Source of the DNA: Synoicihabitans lomoniglobus
GTDB lineage: Bacteria; Verrucomicrobiota; Verrucomicrobiia; Opitutales; Opitutaceae
Length of the DNA stretch: 64,000 nt
Direction of reading: 5' to 3'
Assembly: GCF_029023725.1 (NCBI RefSeq)
Contig: NZ_CP119075.1
Location: forward strand, 553,501 to 617,500
The notes beneath the pieces are model-generated. The model was not told the origin of the DNA, searched no databases, and saw only the letters and a program-made list of their open reading frames with translations. This document shows positions 29,636-37,454 of this stretch, piece after piece; positions within the stretch are counted from its first letter, which is position 1; the number at the start of each line of letters is the position of its first letter. Both the position numbers and the translations under genes were made by a program.

Positions 29636-30103
29636 ATGACTTTATCCGCCCCGCGTTCTTCCCGTTTTCATCGTCAACGCTCTGCCCGCACTCGCGGTTT
29701 TACGCTGTTGGAAATCATGGTGGTGCTGGCGATCCTGGGCCTGCTGGTGGCGGTCTTGGTGCGCAATGTCGGGGGTGATCTCGAGCGCGGCAGTCAACAG
29801 GCGGCCGGTCTCTTCGTCAAATCGACCATGGCGCTGCCGCTCACGACTTACAAAATCGACATGGGCAGCTACCCCACGACCGCCCAGGGGCTCGACGCAT
29901 TGATCAATGCGCCGCAGTCGGGCAATGGGCGCTGGAAAGGGCCCTACTTTGAGTCCACCAACGGCCAGCTCCCGCTCGATCCGTGGCAGCAGCCTTACCA
30001 ATACCGGTTTCCCGGCACCAAAAATCCCCGGCTCTACGACTTGTATTCCAAGGGGCCTGATTTGACGGCTGACACCGACGACGACGTCGGCAACTGGCAG
30101 TAA
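29636..30103 (+). CDS. gspG: Type II secretion major pseudopilin GspG
   Basis: A 155-residue major pseudopilin that polymerises into the T2SS pseudopilus in the inner membrane and periplasm. It has a basic leader then the prepilin peptidase site RG|FTLLEIMVVLAILGLL (Glu+5 present). The GspG C-domain follows: TYKIDMGSYPTTAQGLDALI, GRWKGPYFE, LPLDPWQQPYQYRFPG, and the calcium-binding end DLYSKGPDLTADTDDDVGNW in its key parts. It is the first gene of gspGHIJKLM, with 18 bp to gspH. Confidence 0.96.
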   Translation: MTLSAPRSSRFHRQRSARTRGFTLLEIMVVLAILGLLVAVLVRNVGGDLERGSQQAAGLFVKSTMALPLTTYKIDMGSYPTTAQGLDALINAPQSGNGRWKGPYFESTNGQLPLDPWQQPYQYRFPGTKNPRLYDLYSKGPDLTADTDDDVGNWQ

Positions 30104-30121
30104 TCGCCAGATCTCGCCCGC

Positions 30122-30655
30122 ATGACATTCACGCACCGCCGATCCCGGATGGAGCGGCGCGGGCCGGGCGCCCGAGGTTTCACGCTGCTGGAAATCATGG
30201 CGGTGATCGGGCTCATGGGCTTGCTCGCCGCCGTGCTCTCGGTCGGCGTCTCGCGGGCGTTGCAGGATCGGTCGGAATCGGCCGACGATGTGTTTTGGTA
30301 TGCGATCGGCGAGGCCCGAAAATTCGCGCTGATGAACCAGACCGAAGTGCGGCTCACCTTCGACAATCAGGAGCAGGTGTTTCGCGCGTCGACCCCGCTG
30401 GGCGAGAAGGTGTTTCCGCTGCCGCCGGGCATGGAGTTTGACCTCGAGTTTCTCGGCGTGGGCAAGGGCACGCGTTCGATCATGATCGGGGGCATTCTGC
30501 TCGAGGCCAGTGAGCTCAAGCATGTGCGGTTTTTCGATGACGGCACCTGCACGCCGTTTCGCGCGCAACTGAGGGTGAACGATGGGCAACCGATCGTGTA
30601 TGAGATCGACCCGTGGACTTGTGCGCCGGTGCTGCGCGGGGAGGAGAACCGCTGA
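30122..30655 (+). CDS. gspH: Type II secretion minor pseudopilin GspH
   Basis: A 177-residue protein with a prepilin-type N-terminus ARG|FTLLEIMAVIGLMGLLAA after an 18-residue basic leader. The C-terminal domain is GspH/FimT-like (FWYAIGEARKFALMNQTEVRL). The assignment to GspH rests on position and general shape; minor pseudopilins diverge quickly. It has normal length and is followed by gspI with one base between. Confidence 0.85.
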   Translation: MTFTHRRSRMERRGPGARGFTLLEIMAVIGLMGLLAAVLSVGVSRALQDRSESADDVFWYAIGEARKFALMNQTEVRLTFDNQEQVFRASTPLGEKVFPLPPGMEFDLEFLGVGKGTRSIMIGGILLEASELKHVRFFDDGTCTPFRAQLRVNDGQPIVYEIDPWTCAPVLRGEENR

Positions 30656-30656
30656 G

Positions 30657-31115
30657 ATGACGCGACGCGGTGGATTCACGATTTTGGAGGTGCTGGCGGC
30701 GCTGGCGATTTTTGCGGGCGCGGCGATCGTGATGGGCACGGCCTACATCAACGTGTTGATGGGCTACCAACATGCCGAACGGGCCACGCGCACGGATGCG
30801 GACGTGCAGTTCGCACGGGAGATTCTGTTTCGGCAGCCGGATCTCGAAAAAGTGGAGGAGGGTGGCGACTTCGCCACGGCCGACGGCCGACAACTTACGT
30901 GGCGGGCGGAAGTCGTGCCGACCAACGTGGCCGACCTGTTTGACGTGATTTTCGAGGTGGAGATTTCCGGCAACGATGATGTCGCGGAGCAGAAAATCTC
31001 CGAGCAGTTTCGCATGTTGCGCCCGACCTGGTCGGAGGATGATGACCGCGATAAACTGCGGCAGGAATCGCTCGATCGCATCACGGAGTATTTGGAACGG
31101 AGGCAGGTGCGATGA
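30657..31115 (+). CDS. gspI: Type II secretion minor pseudopilin GspI-like
   Basis: A 152-residue protein with the short leader MTRRGG then FTILEVLAALAIFAGAAIVM, the prepilin cleavage and membrane segment with Glu+5. The remainder has little identifiable motif. The ATG at 30657 follows the gspH stop directly; a start upstream inside gspH lacks the class III leader form. Position after gspH and before the larger gspJ supports GspI. It overlaps gspJ by 4 bp. Confidence 0.82.
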   Translation: MTRRGGFTILEVLAALAIFAGAAIVMGTAYINVLMGYQHAERATRTDADVQFAREILFRQPDLEKVEEGGDFATADGRQLTWRAEVVPTNVADLFDVIFEVEISGNDDVAEQKISEQFRMLRPTWSEDDDRDKLRQESLDRITEYLERRQVR

Positions 31116-31756
31116 AGCGTCGCGGTGGATTCACCCTGATGGAGCTGATGGTGGCACTGGCGCTGGTCGCGATGGTGTTGATCGGGCTCAATTCGTTCAT
31201 CTTTTCGATGTCGGAGCTGTGGGGGCGCGGTCGGGATTGGCGGCTCTTCGATCAACATGCCCGGGCGGTGACCCGATTCCTCGAGCGCGAATTGCGGGTG
31301 GCGTCGCTGCCACCGGCAGTGGCGAGTGGACAGGCTTCCGTCGAAGTGCGCGAAGTCGAGGTGCAGTTTGGTCGGCGGGAGGAGTTGCTTACCTTTGGAT
31401 TGCGCGAAGGCAGTCGCATTTTGGAGTGGCCGGAACGCCCCTTGCCCGACGTGTGGTGTGCGTTGGAAGTGCGGCGCGGCGAAGGTTTGGTCCTGTATTG
31501 GCAGTCGGCGCTGGAGGAGCGTTTCGACGACGATCCGCCGCGGGAGATGGTGCTCACGCCGCTGGTGACCGAAATCGCCTACGACTACTTTGATGCGGAG
31601 TTCAATCGGTGGGAAACCGAGGACGCGTTCCGCACCAGCGATGACCGCGAATTGGAAACGCCGTCGCGGATTCGCCTCACCTTCACCTATCGGGACGAGA
31701 CCATTGTGACCGTCGTGCCATTGCCGTTGTTCGGGGAAGGGCTGCCTCCATTCTGA
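31112..31756 (+). CDS. gspJ: Type II secretion minor pseudopilin GspJ-like
   Basis: A 214-residue protein with leader MKRRGG and FTLMELMVALALVAMVLIGL, the prepilin signature. GspJ proteins are about 200 residues, larger than H and I, as here. The rest is a beta-rich domain (HARAVTRFLERELRVASLPP; LVTEIAYDYFDAEFNRWE) typical of GspJ. It forms the tip complex with GspI and GspK. It overlaps gspI by 4 bp and gspK by 1 bp. Confidence 0.85.
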   Translation: MKRRGGFTLMELMVALALVAMVLIGLNSFIFSMSELWGRGRDWRLFDQHARAVTRFLERELRVASLPPAVASGQASVEVREVEVQFGRREELLTFGLREGSRILEWPERPLPDVWCALEVRRGEGLVLYWQSALEERFDDDPPREMVLTPLVTEIAYDYFDAEFNRWETEDAFRTSDDRELETPSRIRLTFTYRDETIVTVVPLPLFGEGLPPF

Positions 31757-32985
31757 TGCGTGCCTCGATTCTCACTTCATGGCGGCGGAAGTCGCGCCGG
31801 GCATCGGTGCTGATCATCGTGTTGGTGACGTTGGTGTTCGCGACGACGGCGTTGCTGTTGTTTATCGAACGGGCGAGCACGGATCTCATCGTGCATGTGC
31901 GCGATGCCGATCGCATGCGCCTGCGGCAGGAAGCGTATTCGGCGTTGGAGACGACGATGGCGGTCTTGCTCGATTTCAAGGAAGTCATCGGCGGCCTGCA
32001 CAGCCCGGCGGAAGGGTGGGGCGATCCTTTGGATTGGACGGACTACGAACCCGGTGAAGGTCTGGAGGTGTCGGTCGAGTTTGTGGATGAAAGCGGTAAA
32101 ATTTCCGTCGGCCAACTGACCCAAAAATCGCTTTACGACCTGTTCTTTACGTGGGGTGAAACCCAATCGGAGGCCGAGCTGTGGGCCGACGCCATCATGG
32201 GTTGGATGGAGGAGGATTACACGCCGGTCTCGTTCGAGGCGCCGGAGGTGGAAGACTACGAGCGCGGTGATCTCGCGTTTCGTCCCCCGTGGCGGCGACT
32301 GCGCTCTTTTGAAGAATTGCGGGCGATTGACGTGATCCGGGAAGCGTTTTTCACCCCGACCGGTTTGTGGAACGAGAAGGGACGCCGCTTCAAGGAGTCG
32401 GTGTCGTTGTTCAACTACAGCAAGGCCAACGTGAACTCGGCTCCCGAATCGGTGTTGGCCGCCTTGGGCGGATTTGACCGGATGCAGCAGGAACTCCTGA
32501 GCGATTATCGCGGTGGAATCGGGCTGTATCAGGGCAATGGCCCGGGATTTTTCACCGACGCCGGTGAAGTTTCCGGCATCGTCGGTGAAGGGGCGGGCGC
32601 GGACGCGTTCAGCACGGAGATCTCCGCGCTGCGGATTATCGTGACGGTGAAACAAAACGTGACCGAATATCGTCTGAATGTGGTGATTTCCCCCAATGGA
32701 GCGGCCAGCACCGTGCGCGCAGAGCCCATTCCCCGCAAAGGTGAGTCGCGAGACACCACGAGTGAAGAAGCCGCGGCGGACGCGGAAGCGACCGCTGCGC
32801 AGGCGGCAGGTGCACCGGAGCAAGGCACGGCGACCGCGAAACGGGTCTCCGCCGCCGAATTGGTGGTGCAGGAGGACAGTGAGTCCGAAAACCTGAGCTT
32901 AGAGTATCCCTTTACACTGTTGGAGATTCGCGAGATTGATGCACCCGAGCATCTGGCTCCGCCTCCCTTGACTGAAGCGCCCTGA
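31756..32985 (+). CDS. gspK: Type II secretion minor pseudopilin GspK-like
   Basis: A 409-residue protein. Its N-terminus is basic then hydrophobic (SRRASVLIIVLVTLVFATTALLLFIERA), but residue +5 is not Glu, as is normal for the GspK tip. The large globular insert has SALETTMAVLLDF, SGKISVGQLTQKSLYDLF, MGWMEEDYTPV and LRAIDVIREAFF, and an ANVNSAPESVLAALGG helix-hairpin-helix region characteristic of T2SSK. The Ala/Glu-rich stretch near residues 330-365 is low-complexity. It overlaps gspJ by one base (TGATG) and is followed by gspL after one base. Confidence 0.87.
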   Translation: MRASILTSWRRKSRRASVLIIVLVTLVFATTALLLFIERASTDLIVHVRDADRMRLRQEAYSALETTMAVLLDFKEVIGGLHSPAEGWGDPLDWTDYEPGEGLEVSVEFVDESGKISVGQLTQKSLYDLFFTWGETQSEAELWADAIMGWMEEDYTPVSFEAPEVEDYERGDLAFRPPWRRLRSFEELRAIDVIREAFFTPTGLWNEKGRRFKESVSLFNYSKANVNSAPESVLAALGGFDRMQQELLSDYRGGIGLYQGNGPGFFTDAGEVSGIVGEGAGADAFSTEISALRIIVTVKQNVTEYRLNVVISPNGAASTVRAEPIPRKGESRDTTSEEAAADAEATAAQAAGAPEQGTATAKRVSAAELVVQEDSESENLSLEYPFTLLEIREIDAPEHLAPPPLTEAP

Positions 32986-32986
32986 C

Positions 32987-34153
32987 ATGTCTGCCCTCCC
33001 GATCCGAATTCCCGTCTTCAAAACCCGGCCACGTTACGTCGTGATGCTGCCCGATCATCGCTTTTTTGTGCGCTCGGTGCCGCTGGCGACCGGTGAAGGC
33101 GCGGGCTCCGTGCGGGAGCAAATCGAACTCGCGTTGGAAACGGTGGCGCCGTTTCCCCTGTCGCAGCTTTACTGGGGTTACTGGAGCCGGAAAGGCGGCG
33201 ACCGCGCCTTGGTGTTTGCAGCCTACCAGAAACGGTTTGCGGCGGCCGAGATCGAGGACTGGGGGGAGGCCGAGTGGGTCGTGCCGCAGTTTGGCGCGGT
33301 CCTGGCGGGCAAACCGCCGGAACCAGCCACGACGGTGATCTTGCGCTCGGCGGAGGGACTGACGGCACTGCACTTTGGCGATGCCTCGGGTGTGCCCACG
33401 GTGGTCAAATCAATCGAAGTCGCCGAAGAATCCTCCGACCGCGAATGGGACGCCGCCCGGGAAACATTGATCCGCGAGTGCGGCGGCAGCCGGACGATCC
33501 TCGATGTAAGTCGCGCCGAGGTCGATCCGGGGAAACCGGGTGACGACGAAATTACGGTCCGACGCGACGGCGAGCGCGTGAGCTTCGATTTGGATGAGGC
33601 CCAGATGCTCGACGTGCGCGATCCGACCGAGTTGGCGGGACGCCGCCGGGCGCGGCTGCGCGACACCTGGCTGTGGCGCGGCCTCGTCGCCGCCGCGATC
33701 ATCATCTTGATCTCTGCGCTGGGCGAAGGGGGACTCTACGGATTGGAAAAATGGCAGCAGGGACGCCGGGCGAAGATCGCCGCGCAAGTGCCGTTGGTGA
33801 GTGAGATCGAAACCGCCGACCGCCTGGCCAACCGCATTGATGAGCTTAAGAACAAGCGCCTGCGCCCATTTGAAATGATTGGAATCGTCGATCAACCGCG
33901 CCCGGAGGAAATCCTCTTTCTGAGCACGGCGGCGACGGGTCTTTATTCGATGGAAATAGAAGCCGTCACCGAGTCACCCACCGCGGTGAACACCTACATT
34001 TCGGCTTTATCCGCGCTGCCGGGCACCGAAACGGTGGAGGCGCTCAGTCTCGATTCACGCGGATCGCGCACGACGGTCCGACTCTTGGTTCGGTTTAATG
34101 CCGATGCGTTTCAAACGGCGATTCAGCCGGCGGCAGGGGAGGTGTCATCATGA
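32987..34153 (+). CDS. gspL: Type II secretion GspL-like inner-membrane protein
   Basis: A 388-residue bitopic protein. The cytoplasmic half (about 1-220) has the weak actin-like fold style of GspL/PilM (QIELALETVAPFPLSQLYWG; RDGERVSFDLDEAQM). One membrane span (WRGLVAAAIIILISALGEGGL) is followed by a coiled coil and a small periplasmic ferredoxin-like domain (MEIEAVTESPTAVNTYISAL). GspL recruits GspE and links it to GspM. The call rests on topology and position; sequence identity is low. It overlaps gspM by 4 bp. Confidence 0.78.
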   Translation: MSALPIRIPVFKTRPRYVVMLPDHRFFVRSVPLATGEGAGSVREQIELALETVAPFPLSQLYWGYWSRKGGDRALVFAAYQKRFAAAEIEDWGEAEWVVPQFGAVLAGKPPEPATTVILRSAEGLTALHFGDASGVPTVVKSIEVAEESSDREWDAARETLIRECGGSRTILDVSRAEVDPGKPGDDEITVRRDGERVSFDLDEAQMLDVRDPTELAGRRRARLRDTWLWRGLVAAAIIILISALGEGGLYGLEKWQQGRRAKIAAQVPLVSEIETADRLANRIDELKNKRLRPFEMIGIVDQPRPEEILFLSTAATGLYSMEIEAVTESPTAVNTYISALSALPGTETVEALSLDSRGSRTTVRLLVRFNADAFQTAIQPAAGEVSS

Positions 34154-34680
34154 GGACTTGGTTCATGGGCAAACTGGCCCGCGAGAAATTCATCCTGCTC
34201 ATCTTCGTCGGCGCGCTGGCGGTGTATTGGAGCTCCGACCTGTGGGCCCGGTTCGGGGCGGCCTGGCGGGAAAAGACCCAGACGACGGTGCAGCTGCAGG
34301 TGCAGGAGCAGTGGTTGATGCGGCGGGAACAAATTGAAGGCGCGGCGCGGGCCGCAGTGGAGGACTTGGACAGCTCCCGCACATTCAACAGCGTTCGTCT
34401 CTCCGGCGAACTCAGCACGCTCGCCGCCGGGGCGGGTATCGCCACCAACTTGCGCAGCGAGGCCCAACCCACCCAGCGCACCGCCCAATTCTCGGTGCAT
34501 ACCGTGCAACTCACGCTCAATCGGGTGCCGTGGGAGAATCTACTCTCGTTTTACGAGGGACTCTCCCAGCGCGCACCTTACATCAGTATTGAACAGTTTA
34601 CGCTCGAGTCGGTCCGAAGTGATACCACTCAGCTCAACGCCCGCTTGCTCGTATCCTCCGTGGAGATCTCCGCTCGTTAG
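34150..34680 (+). CDS. gspM: Type II secretion GspM-like inner-membrane protein
   Basis: A 176-residue protein with a short cytoplasmic start, one membrane span (KFILLIFVGALAVYWSSDL), a coiled coil (about 40-80) and a periplasmic ferredoxin-like domain (SVHTVQLTLNRVPWENLLSFYEGL). This is the GspM/PilO plan, the partner of GspL. It is the last gene of the plus-strand gsp block. Confidence 0.78.
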   Translation: MRTWFMGKLAREKFILLIFVGALAVYWSSDLWARFGAAWREKTQTTVQLQVQEQWLMRREQIEGAARAAVEDLDSSRTFNSVRLSGELSTLAAGAGIATNLRSEAQPTQRTAQFSVHTVQLTLNRVPWENLLSFYEGLSQRAPYISIEQFTLESVRSDTTQLNARLLVSSVEISAR

Positions 34681-34727
34681 GTCTCTCGACTCCTGGATCG
34701 ATCAAATCGACGGCCCGCCTATTGATC

Positions 34728-35204
34728 ATGAAACCCACGTCCGCCGAAATCGAAGCCCGAGCGCCCTCCATTGCGCAATGTCGGGCGGCGGCCGCAGCCT
34801 GTGTGTGTTTCAATATTCGCCGCACCGCCCGCTTGGTGACGCACGTTTATGACGAAGCGTTGGCGCCGGTGAACGTCAGCTCGGGGCAATTTGTCATCCT
34901 GCTCTCCATGCGAATCTTGGAAATGGCCACGATGCAGCAATTGGCGGAGGCGGTGGCGCTCGATCGTTCGGCTTTGTCGCGAGCGATTCGGCCGCTCGTG
35001 GGGCGGGATTTGCTGCAAGTCGACGTGGGGGCCGACCGACGGCGGCGGGAAGTCCGGCTCACCACCGCAGGACTCGCGGTGCTGGCCGACGGAGCACCGC
35101 ATTGGCAACGGGCCCAGGATCGCCTCTTGGAAGGGTTGGGGGAACAAGGGTTTCACGGACTGCTGCACACCAGCATCGAAAGTTACCGCCAACTCAGTGC
35201 GTAG
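34728..35204 (+). CDS. MarR-family transcriptional regulator
   Basis: A 158-residue winged-helix regulator. FNIRRTARLVTHVYDEAL opens with the MarR dimerisation helices. The recognition helix is in MQQLAEAVALDRSALSRAIRPL, and the wing follows in DVGADRRRREVRLTTAGLAVL. MarR proteins usually repress a nearby gene and respond to a small ligand. I chose the ATG at 34728 (a TTG 6 bases upstream adds two residues). It sits 47 bp after gspM and upstream of the cyclophilin gene, both on the plus strand, so either could be a target. I see no clear operator. Confidence 0.93.
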   Translation: MKPTSAEIEARAPSIAQCRAAAAACVCFNIRRTARLVTHVYDEALAPVNVSSGQFVILLSMRILEMATMQQLAEAVALDRSALSRAIRPLVGRDLLQVDVGADRRRREVRLTTAGLAVLADGAPHWQRAQDRLLEGLGEQGFHGLLHTSIESYRQLSA

Positions 35205-35316
35205 TTTCGATCGCGGGTGATCGACGGCCGGGAAAGGGGGGGGAATGTGGCGCCGGCGAATGGAGTTTAGCTTGGCGATGGCACCTTCGGCATTAACGGT
35301 GGTCTGTTTGCACGCC

Positions 35317-37350
35317 ATGTATCGGTCACCCCTCACTTATCTCCTCATGTTAGTCTCGCTGACGGCGGCCCTGCGGGCCCAGTCGTTGGCCCCGATTGCG
35401 ACCGGCTCGATCGCGCCCCGCTCGAGTGGAGTGGGAGCAGCGGCGGTGGAGGTCGACCTCACTTCGTATTTTACCATCGATGGTGTGACCGCGCAGATCG
35501 TGCGTTTCGACACGATTTTTGGAGATATCGATGTCGAGATGTTGCCGGCGCATGCGCCCAACCACGTGGCCAATTTTCTCAGCTACGTGGACGATCAGCT
35601 CTACGATAATTCCATCATCCACCGGGCGGCTCCGTTTGGTAATGACGTGACCGAAGCGTCCATTATCCAAGGCGGCTCCCACTATGCGACGATCCCCTTG
35701 GGTAACATCGCGGAACTAGGTGAAATCGATTTGGAATACAGTTACCCCAACGCCCGCGGCACGTTGGCCGCCGCGCGCACGGCCGAGCCCAACAGTGCTC
35801 AGGCCCAGTGGTATTTTAACGTGGCCGACAATACGGAGGCCCTCGGTCCGCTCGACACCAGTCCCGGTTACAGCGTCTACGGCCGCATCATCGCGGGGAT
35901 CGAGAACATGGACACGTTGGCTTCCATCAATTGGTTTTCCCTGAGCTCCAGTTTCCCCTCGATCCCATTGCGGTTTTACAATGGCGGTGAGATCGCGGTG
36001 GAAAATCTGGTCATCATCCACCGGGTGCTGCGCGTGCCGATGTATCCAGCCAGTGCGGACGCCGAAGCAGCGCTGACATTCACCGCCACGAGCTCCGCGC
36101 CCGGGGTGGTCAACGCGACGGTCGTGGGCAGCACCCTGCAAGTGTCGGCGCTGAGCGTCGGCACGGCGACGGTGACCATCACGGCGACCAACGGCAACGG
36201 TCAGACGGCCACTCAGCAGGTCGTGGTGGCCGCGGGTGGAATCGAGATATCCGCGCAACCGCAGAGCGTTGATCTGGCGGTGGGTGGTTCCGCGACGGTC
36301 GCCGTGACGGCGACATCGTCCGAGGCGCTCAGTTACCAATGGTATCGTCACCAGGCCGGGCAGGCGGCGCCGGTTGCCATGGCCGGCGCGACGGGAACCT
36401 CGCTCACGCTTTCCAACGTGCAAAGCAGCGACATGGGTTACTATTTTGTGCGTATTTCCAACGGCGTGCATGAAGTCGAATCGGACGCCGCCGTATTAAC
36501 GGTGTCCGGCGGGACGAGCCGTTTGTCCAACCTCTCGACCCGCGGTCGCATCGCGGTCGGCGGGTCGCTCACGCCTGGATTCGTGCTGCGGGGCGACGGA
36601 GAGAAGCCGTTGGTCATGCGCGGTATCGGTCCGCAGTTGATCAGCTTCGGACTGAGTGCGGGTCTGGGTGACCCCATCATGGATCTGATCCCGCTTGGTG
36701 GCTCTGAACCCCTGCTCACCAGCGACAACTGGGGCACGGCGGTGAACGCGGCGGCGCTCGTCACCACCAGCGCCTCGGTGGGAGCGTTCGCGCTTGAAAC
36801 GGGTTCGCTCGACGCGGCGGTGCTGGCGGATGTGCCCTTGCCCAATGCCGCCGATTCCCGCGGTTACACGCTCAAGATCACGTCGACCAATACCGGGTTG
36901 TCCGGCATCGCGCTGGCCGAAGTCTACGACCCGGAGCCTCTTGGCGCGGACGTGCAGCTCATCAATGTGTCGGCGCTCGGCTTCTCCGGGACGGGCATCG
37001 ATGCGTTGGTGCCGGGATTTGTCATCGATGGCGATGGGGCCAAGACGATGCTCATCCGGGTGGTGGGTCCGTCACTGGAGAGTTTCGGCGTGGCGGGTCT
37101 GATGACGAACCCGAAGCTCCGGGTCGTGCCGTTGGGCCAGTCCTTCACCATTGCCCGCAATGACAATTGGGCGGGAGCCGCCGACCTGCAGGCCGCTTTC
37201 ACGGCGGCCGGGGCGTTCAACTTTGCCAGCACGGCCTCGCTCGATGCGGCGGTCGTGGTGCGGCTGCCGCCGGGGGGTTACACCGTCGTGGTGGAAGGTG
37301 CCGATGGCGGCACCGGCACCGTGTTGGTGGAAGCCTACGATCTCGACTAG
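35317..37350 (+). CDS. Exported cyclophilin-type PPIase with Ig-like domain and repeated C-terminal domain
   Basis: A 677-residue exported protein. After a signal peptide (SPLTYLLMLVSLTAALRAQ) a cyclophilin domain covers about residues 40-240: IVRFDTIFGDIDVEMLP, APNHVANFLSYVDD, IHRAAPF and IIQGGS. The canonical catalytic Arg (FHR) appears in IHRAAPF. An Ig-like domain (about 305-400; SYQWYRHQ, GYYFVRISNG) follows. The last 280 residues hold two related blocks, each with PGFVLRGDGEKPLVMRGIGPQL or the variant PGFVIDGDGAKTMLIRVVGPSL. It may fold proteins outside the cell or bind surfaces. It is the first of two tandem paralogues (with 37455-39512) and lies inside the type II secretion locus. I chose the ATG at 35317, directly before the signal peptide. 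Confidence 0.88.
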   Translation: MYRSPLTYLLMLVSLTAALRAQSLAPIATGSIAPRSSGVGAAAVEVDLTSYFTIDGVTAQIVRFDTIFGDIDVEMLPAHAPNHVANFLSYVDDQLYDNSIIHRAAPFGNDVTEASIIQGGSHYATIPLGNIAELGEIDLEYSYPNARGTLAAARTAEPNSAQAQWYFNVADNTEALGPLDTSPGYSVYGRIIAGIENMDTLASINWFSLSSSFPSIPLRFYNGGEIAVENLVIIHRVLRVPMYPASADAEAALTFTATSSAPGVVNATVVGSTLQVSALSVGTATVTITATNGNGQTATQQVVVAAGGIEISAQPQSVDLAVGGSATVAVTATSSEALSYQWYRHQAGQAAPVAMAGATGTSLTLSNVQSSDMGYYFVRISNGVHEVESDAAVLTVSGGTSRLSNLSTRGRIAVGGSLTPGFVLRGDGEKPLVMRGIGPQLISFGLSAGLGDPIMDLIPLGGSEPLLTSDNWGTAVNAAALVTTSASVGAFALETGSLDAAVLADVPLPNAADSRGYTLKITSTNTGLSGIALAEVYDPEPLGADVQLINVSALGFSGTGIDALVPGFVIDGDGAKTMLIRVVGPSLESFGVAGLMTNPKLRVVPLGQSFTIARNDNWAGAADLQAAFTAAGAFNFASTASLDAAVVVRLPPGGYTVVVEGADGGTGTVLVEAYDLD

Positions 37351-37413
37351 ACTTTTCATAATTTTGCCGGATCGCGCTTCACCGTCGGTCCGAATGCTAA
37401 AACCCTCGCGGAT

Positions 37414-37434
37414 GACGGCACCTTTGGTGCCGTC
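37414..37434 (+). terminator. Hairpin between the two cyclophilin genes
   Basis: Perfect 9-bp stem gacggcacc/ggtgccgtc with a ttt loop, about 60 bases after the first cyclophilin gene, followed by a pyrimidine-rich but interrupted tract. It could be a terminator or attenuating structure before the second gene. Confidence 0.5.
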
Positions 37435-37454
37435 GTCTGTCTCTTTCGCTCTCC